Source of the DNA: Lottia gigantea
Taxonomy: Eukaryota > Mollusca > Gastropoda > Lottiidae
Assembly: GCF_000327385.1 (NCBI RefSeq)
Contig: NW_008710397.1
Span: 483,159-547,158 of the forward strand
DNA: 64,000 nt
Direction: 5' to 3'
In this document: positions 13,322-27,429 of the stretch, piece by piece
Layout of the letters: each line of letters opens with the position of its first letter
Position numbering within the stretch: position 1 is the stretch's first letter
Translations under genes and position numbers: made by a program
Notes under the pieces: model-generated
What the model was told of the DNA's origin: nothing
What the model saw: only the letters and a program-made list of their open reading frames with translations
The model's database searches: none

Positions 13322-13562
13322 ACAACAAAATGAATAACCGTTAATATGCCAGAATTTATGACTTCTTTTTGCAATATCTATCAAATTTCTGATCCACAGT
13401 ACAATTTTGCCATTTAAAATGATTCATATTTAGAATAAAAACGAATAACCGCCATATGCCAGAATAAATGAAATCTTTTATGTAATTTCTTCAAAACAAG
13501 ACCAAAATCTGATTCCTAGTACCGTTTTGTCATTCAAATGGAATCATATTTAGAATATAAAC
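13322..13562. repeat. Diverged tandem duplication, about 120-bp unit
   Basis: Two adjacent copies share AATAACCG, ATATGCCAGAAT, AATTTCT, CTGATTC/CTGATCC, TAGTAC/CAGTAC, TTTTG.CATT and TCATATTTAGAATA in the same order. Copy 1 is about 13322-13438 and copy 2 about 13440-13562. Confidence 0.75.
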
Positions 13563-16052
13563 ATCTAAATACATATTGTTTACAGTTTTATTCATAATAT
13601 ATTTCATTTTTCATATTGTTTACGATAGGTCTTCAATAATAGATTCTCCTTTTCCTACATTAAAGAAACGCCAAGGCACCTTTCAACAATAATTTACAAG
13701 GAATGTGCCAAGAAAACACATGTTTTCTGTAAGGGGAAAAAATAAAGAGATATGACTTTTGATGCTTTCTTATGAAACTGAGAAATGAATTTCCTGAACA
13801 TTTGAACCCAGAAAACAGAGGTGGTCTATAAATTTGGTAAATCACCAAGTAATACTTCTTGTTTTTAAATTCAATTTGTTGCAGGCACATCCCACAGATA
13901 ACCTATCAGAACTTTAATATTGTAAGTGCAGTCAAAACGTCTATTAAAAAGCTATAACTAAACACATAAAAGTTGTGTTAACTAAACAATTTGTAGAAAC
14001 TTTGCAACTGTTAACATTAAGGTAATAAAATTTTGAACATGACTATCAAGCACTTATGTTATGTATTACTCTACCCTTTCATGCCTTAAACATTCATTTT
14101 GTTTCACCGCTTGTCAATTAAAATATCTGATAGATTTATTAAGTACTTCATATAGTTGGAGGAGTTCAGTGCTCTTTAATCTCCTACATATTTCTGACTA
14201 CCTACTGAGATTTCACAAATGTTTCACAGGAGAAATCCTGAACATATCAGGGGGAAAAAACTCTAAAACCTACAGATAATGCACGTACAAGATCCCTACC
14301 TAGTCGGAAAATGAAAAAGTGTAGACAACGACAGCATTTTTCAAAGTAGAGTGGCTGTTCCAATATGCCGTGGAAGAGTATGACGTAACCTAAACTACAC
14401 TTATTGAAATTCAGGATATCGGATCAACAGATGAGAACCATCACTCCGGGCAATAACACGTGGTATATGGTCACTAGGCCTGTACATTTGGAAGAATATA
14501 ACCATCTCTTCCTCGGAAACTACGTGCTAAAATACGCAATAGTAGTACGAATTGTGCACATTGTGCCTCTGACGTTCAATGTTTCAACAATTTTGCTTTC
14601 CCGTTGGTAATGGTTAATCCAGTAAAGCATTCCTTCTTGGAACACCCAGATGCCTTCGGTACAGGAATGTGTGCATTGGCTATGGCAAAATTCTACCTGT
14701 TATAGACACTATTATTTGCACAACCTATGTTAAAGTTTTGAAATGGATTGAAATGCTGTAACAACACGAAGGACGCAAGACAATAAAACACCAAGAAATA
14801 GATGTCGATATACACTACATGTATAGTACAGTACATGAAGAACCAAATGGTTTCATTTCAAAATCATCACTACAACATCAAGTCAGATTTTAAACAATTT
14901 TTTAATTTAAGAGTTTCAAAATAGCAGTGTTTTTATTAAGAGATTATGGAGCAATATTTGATTTGAAGTGGTATACACTAATCCCGAAACATTCTGAAAT
15001 ATTTTGTGGGCAAGCTGGAATCCGGGAATAATCTCCCATAAAATTATATCCAATAAACAAGAAGAGCTCTTATGTTGCCTTATGTATATTGGATACTGTT
15101 AAATTAACACTATTAGGACTGCAAGGTCCCGTTGAACAGGAGCAAGAACCTAACTGTTGAGAGCCCCTGACTGTACCTGATTCCAAAACCTTGTGAGAAT
15201 GATGTGCAAGTCCATGTGATTGTTCATCAAAATGGCCGATGAGCATATTATATGCCAAAATAACCATATTATGACATGGAGGAAACTGGTGAGATTCCTG
15301 CTTTTCCCTTTTTCTGTTTCCCCTGTCGTCCAGCAAGATGATAAAATGCGGCTATACATCTAGCTTCTTCATCTTCATGAACTTTGTTGAAAAAAATTGC
15401 CGTGTGGGCATCACAGATAAGTTGCCAGAGGTTGAAGGTTACGGAGAAAAAAGTTTCCTGTTTAGACATCCACATAAAAATTTAACAGAGTCGAATACGT
15501 ACGACCAGATCTACAAGCTGACCCAATGTAGAGGTGAATGTCCACAAAGCTATGTCACCAGCCCTAATAATGAGATCATTAATTTCTAACATTCTAACAT
15601 TGACCTAATAATTATGTATACAGAGAAGTCTAGATACAAGTTGTTTTAACACTGTTACCATGTTATTTCTCTGTTGAAATATCAACGATTCATCATATTT
15701 TAACTGACACCTTACTATCTGACAAAATACCAGTAAACCTATGTAGGTCAATGGTCATATTTATCACATATAGCCAATCGTCCAATAATTAATCCAAGCT
15801 TTCCCCATTCTTAATTAAGTATCCGTTGAAGCTGGGGATGCAAAACATAAATAATGAAGCCAACCAAGACCCACAAATAAATCTGAGACGTGTCCATCTA
15901 AATCGTAACGATAATTGTAAAAAGAAAGACAAAGACAGGTGATCATGGAAAGAGAACGCTGAAGGATGTTTGATACAGGAGCTCGCATCTATAAAGATCT
16001 GGTCTCTTTTGTTCCTAAGATTTCCAAAACTGACTGAACTGAACTATATGAA

Positions 16053-16134
16053 GGTCGTGTGCTTTAGCGGTTGTGTGAATCAGTAAGGGATTGGAATCCC
16101 TAAGAAGGGCTCGTGTCGATTGCGGACCCTCCTA
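16053..16134 (+). repeat. tRNA-derived SINE relic
   Basis: GGTCGTGTGCTTTAGCGG resembles a tRNA 5' end with an A box, and GGCTCGTGTCGATTGCGGAC about 50 bases on resembles a B box. It looks too mutated to be a functional tRNA gene. Confidence 0.4.
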
Positions 16135-18623
16135 TCGAAAAATTAACCGATCACTAGCTACTGTCGCATGATCGACCTTCATATCTCTTAAGAATAAGAT
16201 CAAGGTTACCGCAACCTGACAACTACTGACTCAGTATCTTCAGATTTAATGGTGGTCCAACTAAAATAAATTCTTCAATAATGAGGCCAATTCGACAGGA
16301 AATTCTATCCACGGAATCTGTATTTTGAAAGACAGTTATCACCAACACAGAAACTAGACATCTGCAGCAAAAACACTACTTCATATTTAAATCGTGGATT
16401 TTGATAGTTGATTGACATACTGACTGATTGAAGAGATTTTGTTTCATTTTTCAACTCAGTGTCTAACCAGGGAGGCTGGCTAAATATGTATTTCATATCT
16501 CAACTCTTCACAACCATCTCTGTTGGATGTCCTCTTTAAAAACTTGACACGTTTAGTTCGCTTGACGCAATAATATGAATTAATTTTTTTAAGATAAGGA
16601 CTCTTTGTAAGGATCATCACTGAATTCCTTTTGGTGAACTTCCAATATCGGTACAGTTCATATTTAACTTGTCCTATTAATCTAAAAGGATTTGATTTGG
16701 ATATACCTATTCTCATTTCGGGGTTAAATATACTTGGCATTACATAGGTAATAAGGATGTGTATGAAATACGAGTACATCCCCTTTCATCGTTTTCAGGA
16801 TAAACCACTACACCATTGTTTAAATAAGACAGCGCATTACACCACTATCAAAGAACATCTAGAATCCTTTAGACTTGGACAGAATGCATCATGAGCTGCT
16901 CAATTTGTTTTTATCAAGTTGACAATTCCAATATCTACTGCTCTTGCGGTCATCGAAGCCTGAATCTACAGGACACTTTATTCTAATTCATAACTACAGA
17001 TCCATCTAGAGATAATAATGCTTGATTAAGCAATTGATTTCATGCTGAAGGTTTAACACGAGCTTAGAAGCTTTAAGCCGGAAGATGCAAAGATATAACA
17101 CAGAGGTGTTAGTCACACGAAGAAAGGAGTCCATGCGCCTCATTATAGGTGTTATTTTTCTCTACAGATATATGAGGTTTTGATAAAATGATAAAAAAGG
17201 AAAGGGGGTGGTTTCGTACACTCCACAGGTAATCCCTCTAGTCGCCTACAGCTGAGTAACCCAGGAGAATAGAATTCGGTGCGGGATCCCCTCATTTGAC
17301 ACAACAGACGTGAAAACTAACTTGTTGAGCTCAGATAGTAAACGACGGTCCCATTGTTCAGCAAATAAAGACTTGTCACAAGTCGGAGAAAGAAACATGT
17401 TATGGACTTGGGTCTGAAAGCTTTCTTATTGAGTCTTATTGACAATAATTAATTTAGATCGTGTAAATAATATTCACATAAATCTAGAATATATTTTCCC
17501 AGGCCAATCTTACATTAAGATCAAAATATTTATCATAACATCAGTTTGTTATACATAAAATAAAATATACTTCTGTTAAGTTGTACTTAAAGGTATATAT
17601 TACAAATGTATGAAAATCCAAGTCGAATATTGTTTTCGGTTTTTCTGCATTGGTTCAAAATTTAAATGTTCTCTCCGTGAATTTCTCACAAAGGGATTTT
17701 GTAATGGTCTTGGCTTTTCACCAAATAATTCTATGTTCCAAGTTGAAAATTGTCTGTAATTTTGATTAAATGAGAATTAAACTTCATTAGTCTGCCATTT
17801 TTTCTGTAATTGTGCAGATGCAAAAGTGAATTTGTTGACGGCTGCCGTGAGGATATCAAGCTAGCCTGTCAAAGATAATTGAATATGCAGGTATTTTCGG
17901 TTACTTTTAGGTTCAAGTGCAAATGAAATTTAATCAAATTTTGTTAGAATAGGTTTCAATTTCATGATATAGGGCAGGGGTCAGACAGGGTGCTGTTTTG
18001 AACTCACTTTTATTCATGTATTTTGTTACTGAATTATAAAAACTTTTAGTAACGTCAATATTTTTCTTCTATTATGCAGCTTTATAATGAGTTTATTTGA
18101 CAGATTACGCTACATGTAGTATCGGTGCCTGTCGGGTTTGAATGAAGCGTAAAGTTTGGAATTTTCGTCTGTATTGTATTACCAAGTTCTTGCTGTTAAT
18201 TTATCAAAACCGTATATGTCACTTTAACGTAGTATTATTGTAATCCAGTCCATGTAAAAAATCTTACTAGGGATTGTTTTAATTGCTATGTATAACATAT
18301 ATTGAACTGCTACGAATCAATGATTTTTTATTTTAAAATCAGTGCTATGATACTTCTGATTCCACTTTGGAAATGGTGCCTTACCTTGATCTGTCAATAT
18401 ATGTGTACATTAACTTTTGTGTCACTTCTTTAAGCCAGTACATGGCCATTAAATCAGCGTTTATTAACGTATATGACACGTATATGTTAATCTGCTAAAC
18501 AGTGGTGTATTAAATAAGAATATAAAATATATTTTATTGGTTTCAATTATTCGCGATTCGTTTAGAAATGTATAACAAATAAACTCGAGTGCGAATAATA
18601 GTTGAAATAAATTTAAAGAACAT

Positions 18624-18834
18624 TTGTGTACCAACTCGTACAGAAGGCAGCCACATGTAACAAAAGACCCACCACATTATGTTATATATACATACGACAG
18701 TCGGCGATTCACAGTCCCGAAAACCGAGCTCGGGTTAAGGTGCAGAGTTACGGTCGAACGTGCCGCGAGATTCAGTGGCGTATTCGACAAACATAAAACA
18801 TATTTACAAGGTATTGTTGAAGCGACTGGTGAGT
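18624..18834 (+). other. Possible unassigned exon with a consensus donor
   Basis: An open stretch that is richer in CpG than its surroundings and ends in ACTG|GTGAGT, a near-perfect 5' splice site at 18835. The encoded peptide (for example TYDSRRFTVPKTELGLRCRV) is not one I recognise. It could be a first exon, a non-coding exon or chance. Confidence 0.2.
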
Positions 18835-21124
18835 GTATGACTTTGGCTGTGATAGCGATGGGTCATAAAACACTATTGAACTTTCAAATGAAGGTTGAAC
18901 CACATGTGTAGGGTATGCAGTGCATGAGGAAGATCCAGTAGACTAATCGACATTAAAAGCTCACCCCCAGCTCAATATATGTCAGATATGTTATTACACG
19001 TGTTTTCATGAAAAATAACAATTTTTCTAGCTGTTAACATCACAATCAAGTGTTTAAATAAATAGAAATTGCAAATGCTAATATTTGGAAACAATCGAAA
19101 TGAATTTTGAAATATGTTTTTGAAGTGGTGAAGTTTCATTGTAAATTTGAGCGTGGGCATATGAGTTTTCAAGCAAAACATCTTAAATCGTCGACATTTG
19201 AAATGAAAGTTATCATCCAAACTGCTTCTTAAAATGCCAGTCTGTTATGCAAGAGATGAAATTATGTCGAAAATATATCTTTGTACCTTTACATATAGAA
19301 TATATTTAAATTAACTAGGCAAATAACCAATTGAACTAAGTTGAAAAAATTCGAGTTAAGTTGTGTCTATGTAAAACTTTTTGGAAAATGACAACGTCCA
19401 TTCCATGAGAAGGAATTCCTTTCAACCACAAATATACATGACAAAGTAGGTAAAAACATAGTGACGTGTGGGTAAACTATTTACAATATAACAGAGAAAT
19501 ACATGATAGAAGGGCAACAATCGCGACATTTAATACAAAATAAACATCCACTAACCATAATTCAATTTAAACAACCATTTAGCTCCGTCATGACAAATAC
19601 AAGTCAAAATAGACCGGGATCTCTGCTGGACCCCATTTTTATATTTCATTAAGACGAAGATACATTTTAATGTCATACAACTTTGAAAGTTCCCTCATAC
19701 AATCTAGCCAAAACACAACGTGTGGCACGTAGTTAATGTAGCTAAGAAAATCTTACAAGAAACTTTAAGCTATTTCATTCAGTCATTACTAATCGTAATG
19801 AATAGATAAGGGGCCAAAAGATCCCCTTGTCAAATTAGATTCGTCAACTTCAAATTCCTGTTATATGAAGCAGAATAAAAGAAAGGCGAATTTGTTCTGA
19901 TTTAAATGTGAGTAAATTTGATCCACCTAGCGAAGTTTAAATTTCACTATCCTCACTATAATTTTCATCTCTTCTATAGAAGTTGCCCGGAGGGGGCGAT
20001 TAGAATATATCCTGTCAATTTAGCTACGATTTTCTACAAATTGTTGACACGAGAATTACATGTAGGCTAACTGTGATTTGAGATATGACCGATGACATGT
20101 ATTCTAACAGTGAGGGTTAACGTAGATAATTCAATAAAAGAACAGTGGTCGTGATAATGCCATCGGTATTTTATCGCTAAGTCTCAAAAGAGGAATCGTC
20201 CTTTGGATATTGCTGATTTTTTCAGATATTCGGAAAGATAGGAATATTATGAAGAAGCCAAACTTTAAGCTATGTAAGCTGTTCAACAGACTTTCAGTCA
20301 TAGGCATAAAATCAGTGATAGTGATATCAATAATTAGATTAATCACAATTATCACTATCTGAATAAACCTGTTAATATCACAATCAAATGTGAATTAACT
20401 GACAATGCATTGGACGTTTTCAAGCATCCGAAATACTTTTGATGTTGGTGAATACAAAACATCTGGAAAAGCCTCTCCTAATTGAACGAGAGTGGTCAAG
20501 TGTGCGAATAATGACAATAAATAAGCTACTCCTCAGTCATAAGAGTGGTCAATGATGACCCAACTGCAGAAGGGTGTCGTAAACAAACAAACTTCACAAT
20601 GGCAAACAGCCTGCATCCATTGATATCAAGCGTTTGAAAAACATTGGTGAGTCGACACAAAGTAATTAAATAGTAGTAAATCAAAAGTTAATCCCCCTTA
20701 ATTACCAAAACGAAGTACGGTCAATAGTTTACTATAACGAAACGAAATAATAAAGCTGAAGTGTTATTGTTTATGTGTCGAGCTTGAAAAGATTTAGGTC
20801 TCAAGTATTGACAGATTGCACTTTAACATCAAACACAAGTTAACTGACCATAAACGTCATTTGATGGCGACGATTTAGCCAAATTAGACTTTCAACTGAA
20901 CAATAAATTTACAATTTTGATTTACAATTTCCAGGTGACAAATTTTTAGTTGAAGGACTTGATCAACAACGCTTTTTAAAACACGAAGTCCAAAGCTAAT
21001 GTGCTATTTATTGTAGATGTTTTAAATGACATGTAGTAATATGCTGGTCGAAATGAAATGAAACTGAGTTCCACGACCTATTTGGGAAACTTTGTAATGA
21101 CAGTGGATCATTAGCCTACCTTGT

Positions 21125-21240
21125 CAATTTCATCCGACAGTGAATATTCTACCTGCACAGCCTGAAGCACACAAGACTGTTTAGATCTCATCCGTGCGAG
21201 TAAACGCTTTTTCCTTGTCAGCCCCCGACCAGCATGTCCA
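21125..21240 (+). repeat. Interspersed repeat family B, 3' part
   Basis: Contains GCACAGCCTGAAGCACAC, then CTCATCCGTGCGAGTAAACG and CAGCCCCCGACC. The first block matches 37541-37565. This resembles a repeat class widespread in mollusc genomes (established pattern, recalled rather than searched). Confidence 0.6.
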
Positions 21241-21660
21241 CTTTTATTTTCTTGGGAGCCCTTAGTAAAAATCATAAGCAAGCATAAGAAAGTCTATGCT
21301 CTTACTGGATCTTAAGCTTCCTGACATCAATGTCGTCCATGGGTAAGTGAGCTCACTCACGACGAGAGAGCAATCAACAATAAATTGGAATTTTTTTGAT
21401 GTGATACCAGCTAATTTGTAAGGTCGCATCACCTGTTGAGTTTATTTGTCTACAACCAAAAAACATCACCGTAGGAAATATATTTTTGACATTTTTATGA
21501 TTTATGTATTTTTCTTGAATAACCAAATTCACACCTTGCGGTTACATGATTAAATCATCATGGTGAAAATTAACATACAGGACATGCCCACGAGTCCGAG
21601 TGTGTAACCAAACTGAGTGCGTTTCTGTTTTCCTATTCCAAAGATCCAAATAACAAAGTT

Positions 21661-21736
21661 TGCCATTTTTCGGGGTATGGGCAGTTGCTCATTTGTCCCG
21701 TGAGCAACTGTCATACATTTCCATTTTTCTGGGTAT
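21661..21736. repeat. Hairpin inside short direct repeats
   Basis: CAGTTGCTCA (21682-21691) and TGAGCAACTG (21701-21710) form a perfect 10-bp stem with a 9-base loop. The stem is bracketed by near-identical direct repeats, TGCCATTTTTCGGGGTAT and TCCATTTTTCTGGGTAT. Confidence 0.7.
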
Positions 21737-24700
21737 ATTTGAAAATTTTATCTAAGAGTCTAAATCTATTTGGTAAATTTTACCGTTTTAAAATAGTTGG
21801 TACTAAATGAAGTTCATTGGGGTTTCTCCCTATCATGACATCAATGGAAAATATAAATTGGACTCCACAATAGAAACCAAAAACGAAATGTTGTTGAGCA
21901 TTCCGAGACAGCGTTTAATTAGAACTTTTAAACATTTCTTTTTTGCATATTGACCGTTCATGTTTAAAGAGTGTAACAAAATGTTATAAACGCAGTAAAT
22001 CATGTTAAGTTAGCTACTTCTTTAATTTTCATCTATCATCTAAAATGCACTTGCAAAATCGGTAACCATCGAAGCGCAATCAAAAGTGGTTATGTCGAAC
22101 ACGTCATACTAACAAGCAGTAAATGTTCATGACTTCAATCCAGATAAGCATTGCTCGAAGATGTAAGGAGTCATGCTTTCACTTGTATAGTGTATAAATA
22201 TATCGTGTATCCCGGACCAAATGAAAAAAATTCACAGTTAAAATGAAGATATTATCAACCATTGACTAAAATGATACTATCAGTTGTAAAGCTTCAAACC
22301 GTCGCGACATTAAATAAAACATAATCAAACGCCTTGTCAACATCCAATCTACACACAAAAAAGATATTCTAGATATATCTTTGACAAATTGAAATTTAAT
22401 TTTCGTTGACTAATTTGCTGTCGCCTGTGTTCTATGGGACTCGGTTCGAGAGAAGGTGAAAAGTGGGGATGTAGTTAGATCACGGATGAGATTATAATTT
22501 TGAGTCATTGATGGTTATAAAAAAGGTTAGATCATAGTTTGGGTGATTTTACATTATAAATCATACAGGATAGGTTAATTTGCATAATATCTGATCTGGA
22601 ATTATTTGATGTCATTGACGTCGATGTCACATCCCTACATTCCGAGAAGTGGGACGATCAAAGGAACCTGTCATTTTGTTTCTTTGATTTGATCTTTGTT
22701 TACAGTTGGATGGACTAAATCATTTCAGTTTTTTGTTTTATTTTTTGAATAGGATTTCCTTTAGCTAAAGAAATAGTAATGTTATGGTTCGATTTCGCCT
22801 CATCCCAGTTCAGTAAATCACATTTCATAGTTTTTTCTTTAAGCAAATATTCACAATAAAAGATAAATCAAATTACGTCCAACTGTTCTGTTGCAGCTGA
22901 AGTATATGATGAAGGACGACCCTATGTACTGTACTGTGCTAGCTAAATTTTACCAGACCAGAGAACAAAAAAAAAACCCATGCAATTCTAAGTACGTATC
23001 AGGACATCACTTGTATTTGCATATTGAAATTCTGGTCCATTGTAAAAAGCTTATGCAAAGCAAAGTCGGATATGATTCTAAATCCACAAATTCCATAGCA
23101 ACTGTCAATATGCATAGTTCAGTAAATCTTGCACATCCATCTGAATTGGTAACTCAATAACCTCGAATACAATGAGCGGATTCTTGCTTATTTCCAAATT
23201 TTTTATTTTATTTAAGTTTATGCATACTAAACAGTTGGGAAAATTTTTTTAAAAATATCATTCTTGAGCAGAGAAAACATTAGGGTTCAGCAGGTTGGCT
23301 GGACAATAAATGTATACTAAAGTGACCATCCTCGTATGTAAAACAAACGTTTAGAACCTTCTACATTGAAGAGCAATAAAAACAATAATGGTAATAGGAT
23401 ATTAATTTCAATTTTAAAAAAATTAAAATAAAAAATATTTAAAATTTAATAATAAAATAACATACCTGAAATTTTATTTATCCCAAGTATAAGCTAAAAA
23501 TCTCTCATATACAAAAGATTTAGATCCCATAAACCAAATAAAAATCCATCGAAAAAATATTTATTCACGTGAATTCGAACGCAATTTAAATATTAAATTC
23601 ACGATAGTATTCCATCCGCATACAATTGGGTTCAAATTCCATCTACACCGTTTCACATTAGTTCAACTACACCGGTATGATTGACTAGGATATTTTGATT
23701 GACAGATTGAAAGGTGTTCTTTGATTGGTTGGAATTTGATCAAGCAGACGACACCTATGTCAATTACCGTTACACTACTATCCTAGAAACTTTGGGCAAT
23801 GAATGAATGGTATCTTGCGATTTGGTAGAGTGATAGCGACTTACAAAGTAAAACGTTGGTGGAATGAGAGAGCAGGTACGACCCACTACGTCTATCAACT
23901 TTTTAAACGATTTCACAAGTTGATAAGCTATTGATGGGAACTGAATACTAGCTTGTGCACTGAATGTCACAGGTCGTCAATTTTTGATTGAATAACAGAT
24001 ATTTGAAATTGATAGCCCCTAAATTATTATTTAATTAGATTTCCTTTTATTGGTTTGATTCGAATCAAAACGTGAATGAAAGAAGACTAGACACTAATGT
24101 CACACGGAAACGCGGTCTATTCATCTAAAAGCCTAGCCCGTGTATAGACACCGATTTCAAAGTATAAAAAAAAATGTTTGTGGTTTTGACACTTATTTTG
24201 TCAAGATTTGTGTGGAAATTTTCACACATAGAAAAATAGTATTCTTAAGTATTTTCATTTTCATTTCACTTTTGCAAAAATCAATTGATTTAATTTTCAC
24301 TTTGATTTATTCATGAATACTCGTCAACCTTTGCAAACCGTCTTATAATTAATATTGTGCATCCTTGCACACAACGATTAATTGTGACTTTCTGTACAAA
24401 ATTTTATATTTTGCATGGGTAATTGAGCAATGTATGATATTTGTTTTACACAAAAAATCGAATACTTCATTGTCATACAAACACTGCCCGTGTGACGCGA
24501 TCCACAATAAAGAAAGAACGTCAGATTGCCTGGCTGGTGCCCGTAGTCAGACTGCAAGCCAAGGAAGTAATTCTAACATAAACAACGCGTTATTCAATTA
24601 TCAAACTACTCTCTGTTTATTTGTGGATGTCTGTGAATTTGGTTTGACCATTAAATGATAAAAGCCAACACAAGTCAATGGTCATCAAAGAATTTAGAGG

Positions 24701-25693
24701 ATAAAATGAGACAATAGATCCCAAGGGTCAGTGGGGGAGAAAGGGGAGACGCGGGTAGTCATCATGTTCCCGCTGTTGCTTATTTGGTCATGATCAGATG
24801 TTTGTTTTATCATGGTGGGGTTTGATTTTGTCTTTGTTTGCTATCAATAGGATCATTGTTTAAAAAGTTTAGACTAACATTCAAGTTGCATTTCAAAAAT
24901 TATAAAACAGAGAAGCAGAATGTAGGCTACAAAATATTGTCTGTACAAATTCTGATTTTAAATCATTTCGATGCAAGTCATTCCTTTGTAGGTTTAGTTA
25001 CTTAACTGAGGAAAAATAAAAAAAAATATCGCGTCCTATTTTGATACATTTTGATCAATAAGATTTGATTTTTATGAAACGGATTCCATCTTCAGATAGT
25101 GGTGATGAGGATCTGTAACGCTTGTGTTACAAGTATAAATTTGTTTATTACATTTTCTTTTTATGATTAAAACGTATATGAAAAAGTGACCATTTTAGCA
25201 AGATCATATAGATATCTCTTAATACAACGCCCCTTCCCAAATATAATTCCCCATATCATAACAAATTGATCAAATGTTCGTTCTCATATAATGGCGAGGG
25301 TCAATTCGCTATGGTAGCATGGGAAAGACGTTCAATCAAGGCATGGTAATAAATAATTCAATATGAAAGCTTACAATATATTGTATTATTGTAGTATATG
25401 GCCCATTAGAAGTTTTATAGTGTTTTGATGAAGTCAATAACTGATTTGGACTTGATGTACAATGGAGAAATTAATTTGGTGCTAATCCAATTTAATCTGG
25501 TAGTCCAGGTGGAGATCTATCAAACTTTAGCGTCAGTGCTTCGTCTTTGTATTTATTGAACGATGAAATTAAGTGGGGATGATGTTGTGTGGTCTAGGTA
25601 ACCCTGAGAATTGCCAAAGGATTAAATGGATTTTAGAGAAATTTTCGGGACTTTTGAAGAGTCTCAAGAGGACTGTAATAGGCTTGTTTGTGC

Positions 25694-26010
25694 GCCATTC
25701 CAATTGCACAATATTTTCATTTTATGTAATGCTAATATATGTACTTAGGTTCTATGTAACACTTAAATTCAACGTATTGGTGCGACGACTTTTTTGCGCA
25801 TTAATGTGTATAAACCCATTTATAATGCTTCTTTACACCATTCCAATCGCACAATATTTTTTTGAAGTGTCTCAGAAACGATTTTATGCTTCTCGACATT
25901 GTGCCAATAATTTTCATTAGGTTTCTTTGTTTCAAAATTCAATGTATTGTAGAGGGGTATTATAGAACACCATTCCAACTGCACAATACTTATTTTGCAT
26001 TTAATTGCTT
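25694..26010 (+). repeat. Diverged 3-copy repeat, about 140-bp unit
   Basis: The block CCATTCCAATTGCACAATAT recurs, with one or two changes, starting near 25694, 25836 and 25968. TTCAAAATTCAATGTATTG or a related block recurs between copies. The open frames at 25573-25920 and 25862-26080 run through this repeat and are not taken as genes. Confidence 0.7.
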
Positions 26011-26596
26011 CTGCTATAAGTCAGTTCCTTCACTATATTGCCTGACTAGTGATCGAATAAAGAAGGAACCTTTTCACTGATTTAGAAATATTGATTGTAA
26101 GTTCACGATGTCCTTACTAGATGACCACCTAGGGCTGAAAAAGGCCCTGGGTAACAATTGTGACTGAAATCGGTTTATATTCATTAATTATCACTTAATA
26201 TGACTTTAATTGGCTTAGTTAGAATTTAAACACGTCTCAAGAGACCCATTTTTACGTCTTATTTAAGATACACGCATAGTTTAAATGACGTAAAAGTATC
26301 ATTAAAATACTCGTTATACCTTCTGATAATATTAAATCAAATCGAATATGAATTATATACCATATAAAATTTTTAGCCTTTAGCATGTCTGACTGCTGTC
26401 AGTGGTTCATCATAATTTGATTTCCTAACGTTGCCGAAGGTTACATTTTATTCCGACGGTATCGTATTCAATCTTTCACAGTTCAATTAATTACCGTTAA
26501 ACGCACTTTTAACTATTTCAATTTCAATTTTTCTCACATGTCAATGAAGTACAATGCAGTTTAATTACTTTTGGGATCCGTGGTGGCTCAGAGAGG

Positions 26597-26660
26597 GCCG
26601 TGGTGGCTTAGCTCAGTTGATTCTGATGGGGATTCTATCCTGAGGTCGCGATGATAACTT
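26597..26660 (+). repeat. tRNA-derived SINE head
   Basis: GCCGTGGTGGCTTAGCTCAG has a recognisable A box, followed by GGGATTCTATCCTGAGGTCG in the B-box position. A second, shorter head (GATCCGTGGTGGCTCAGAGA) directly precedes it at 26575-26594, as if the head were partly duplicated. Confidence 0.5.
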
Positions 26661-27429
26661 GTCAGTCCCGTTCTCTCTGTCAGTGGTATCGGTTGGAACA
26701 ATACAACACGGTACTGCGTTACAGGCTGTGGATGTCAACTAAAACTAAAACAGGCGAAGACCTAAGTCACTGTCTTAAAAAATATGTCCAATCATTGCAT
26801 AGCAGTAGCTAAACCACGTATGGCATGGTAGGACCAAAAAATCATTTCATCCGACTCAGAGTATTTAATGTGAAATATGCTATCATCAATTATAATGGAA
26901 GACGGATGGGAACATTAAAGATAGCTCTTCCAATACGACATAGACAGAATAACATCTTTTTTGCAGAAGATGGGAAGGGCTATGCGAGTTCGGGCTTCCA
27001 TTGTCAAAGATGCAATCATAAAATAAAAATGTTCACAATATGCAAATAATGCTATTAAATATGCACCAAGGCGGCAATCTGAATTTTAATTTTCTGGGGA
27101 CAAAATATGTATATTAAAACTGTATCTATGCATATCGATGCTGTGCACTTGCTGACTCTGAATATTGTAAATTGGTCAAATAGCTGGTACCAGAATGATC
27201 TTGGTACAAGTCTGACCCCGAAATTCATATCCTGATTTAATCATATTGTTTTCCTATTAAAAAATATTCGCCTTAGGGATATGACATAAAAAATATATAT
27301 TTTAATGTCTGATTGAACACAATTCGGGGTAAATGAATTCATGTGAAAGTATTTATCAGGTACATAGACTCACTTTAGTGTTTGACCGCATACGGTGACT
27401 GGCTGAATGGTTCTAAACCTTACTATGAA

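Noticed and set aside
14404-14610. Open frame with TITPGNNTWYMVTRPV, faintly like a Tc1-type N-terminal region
   Set aside because: Only one loose motif, and no DDE segment was found downstream.
15070-15480. Minus-strand frames with a stretch faintly like a Harbinger transposase (VTFNLWQLICDAHTAIFF; YSRILSS)
   Set aside because: The resemblance is weak and spread over two frames, with no catalytic residues identified. A profile search would be needed.
16305-16779. Two consecutive minus-strand frames
   Set aside because: They read in different frames, have no recognised family and show no splice or start context.
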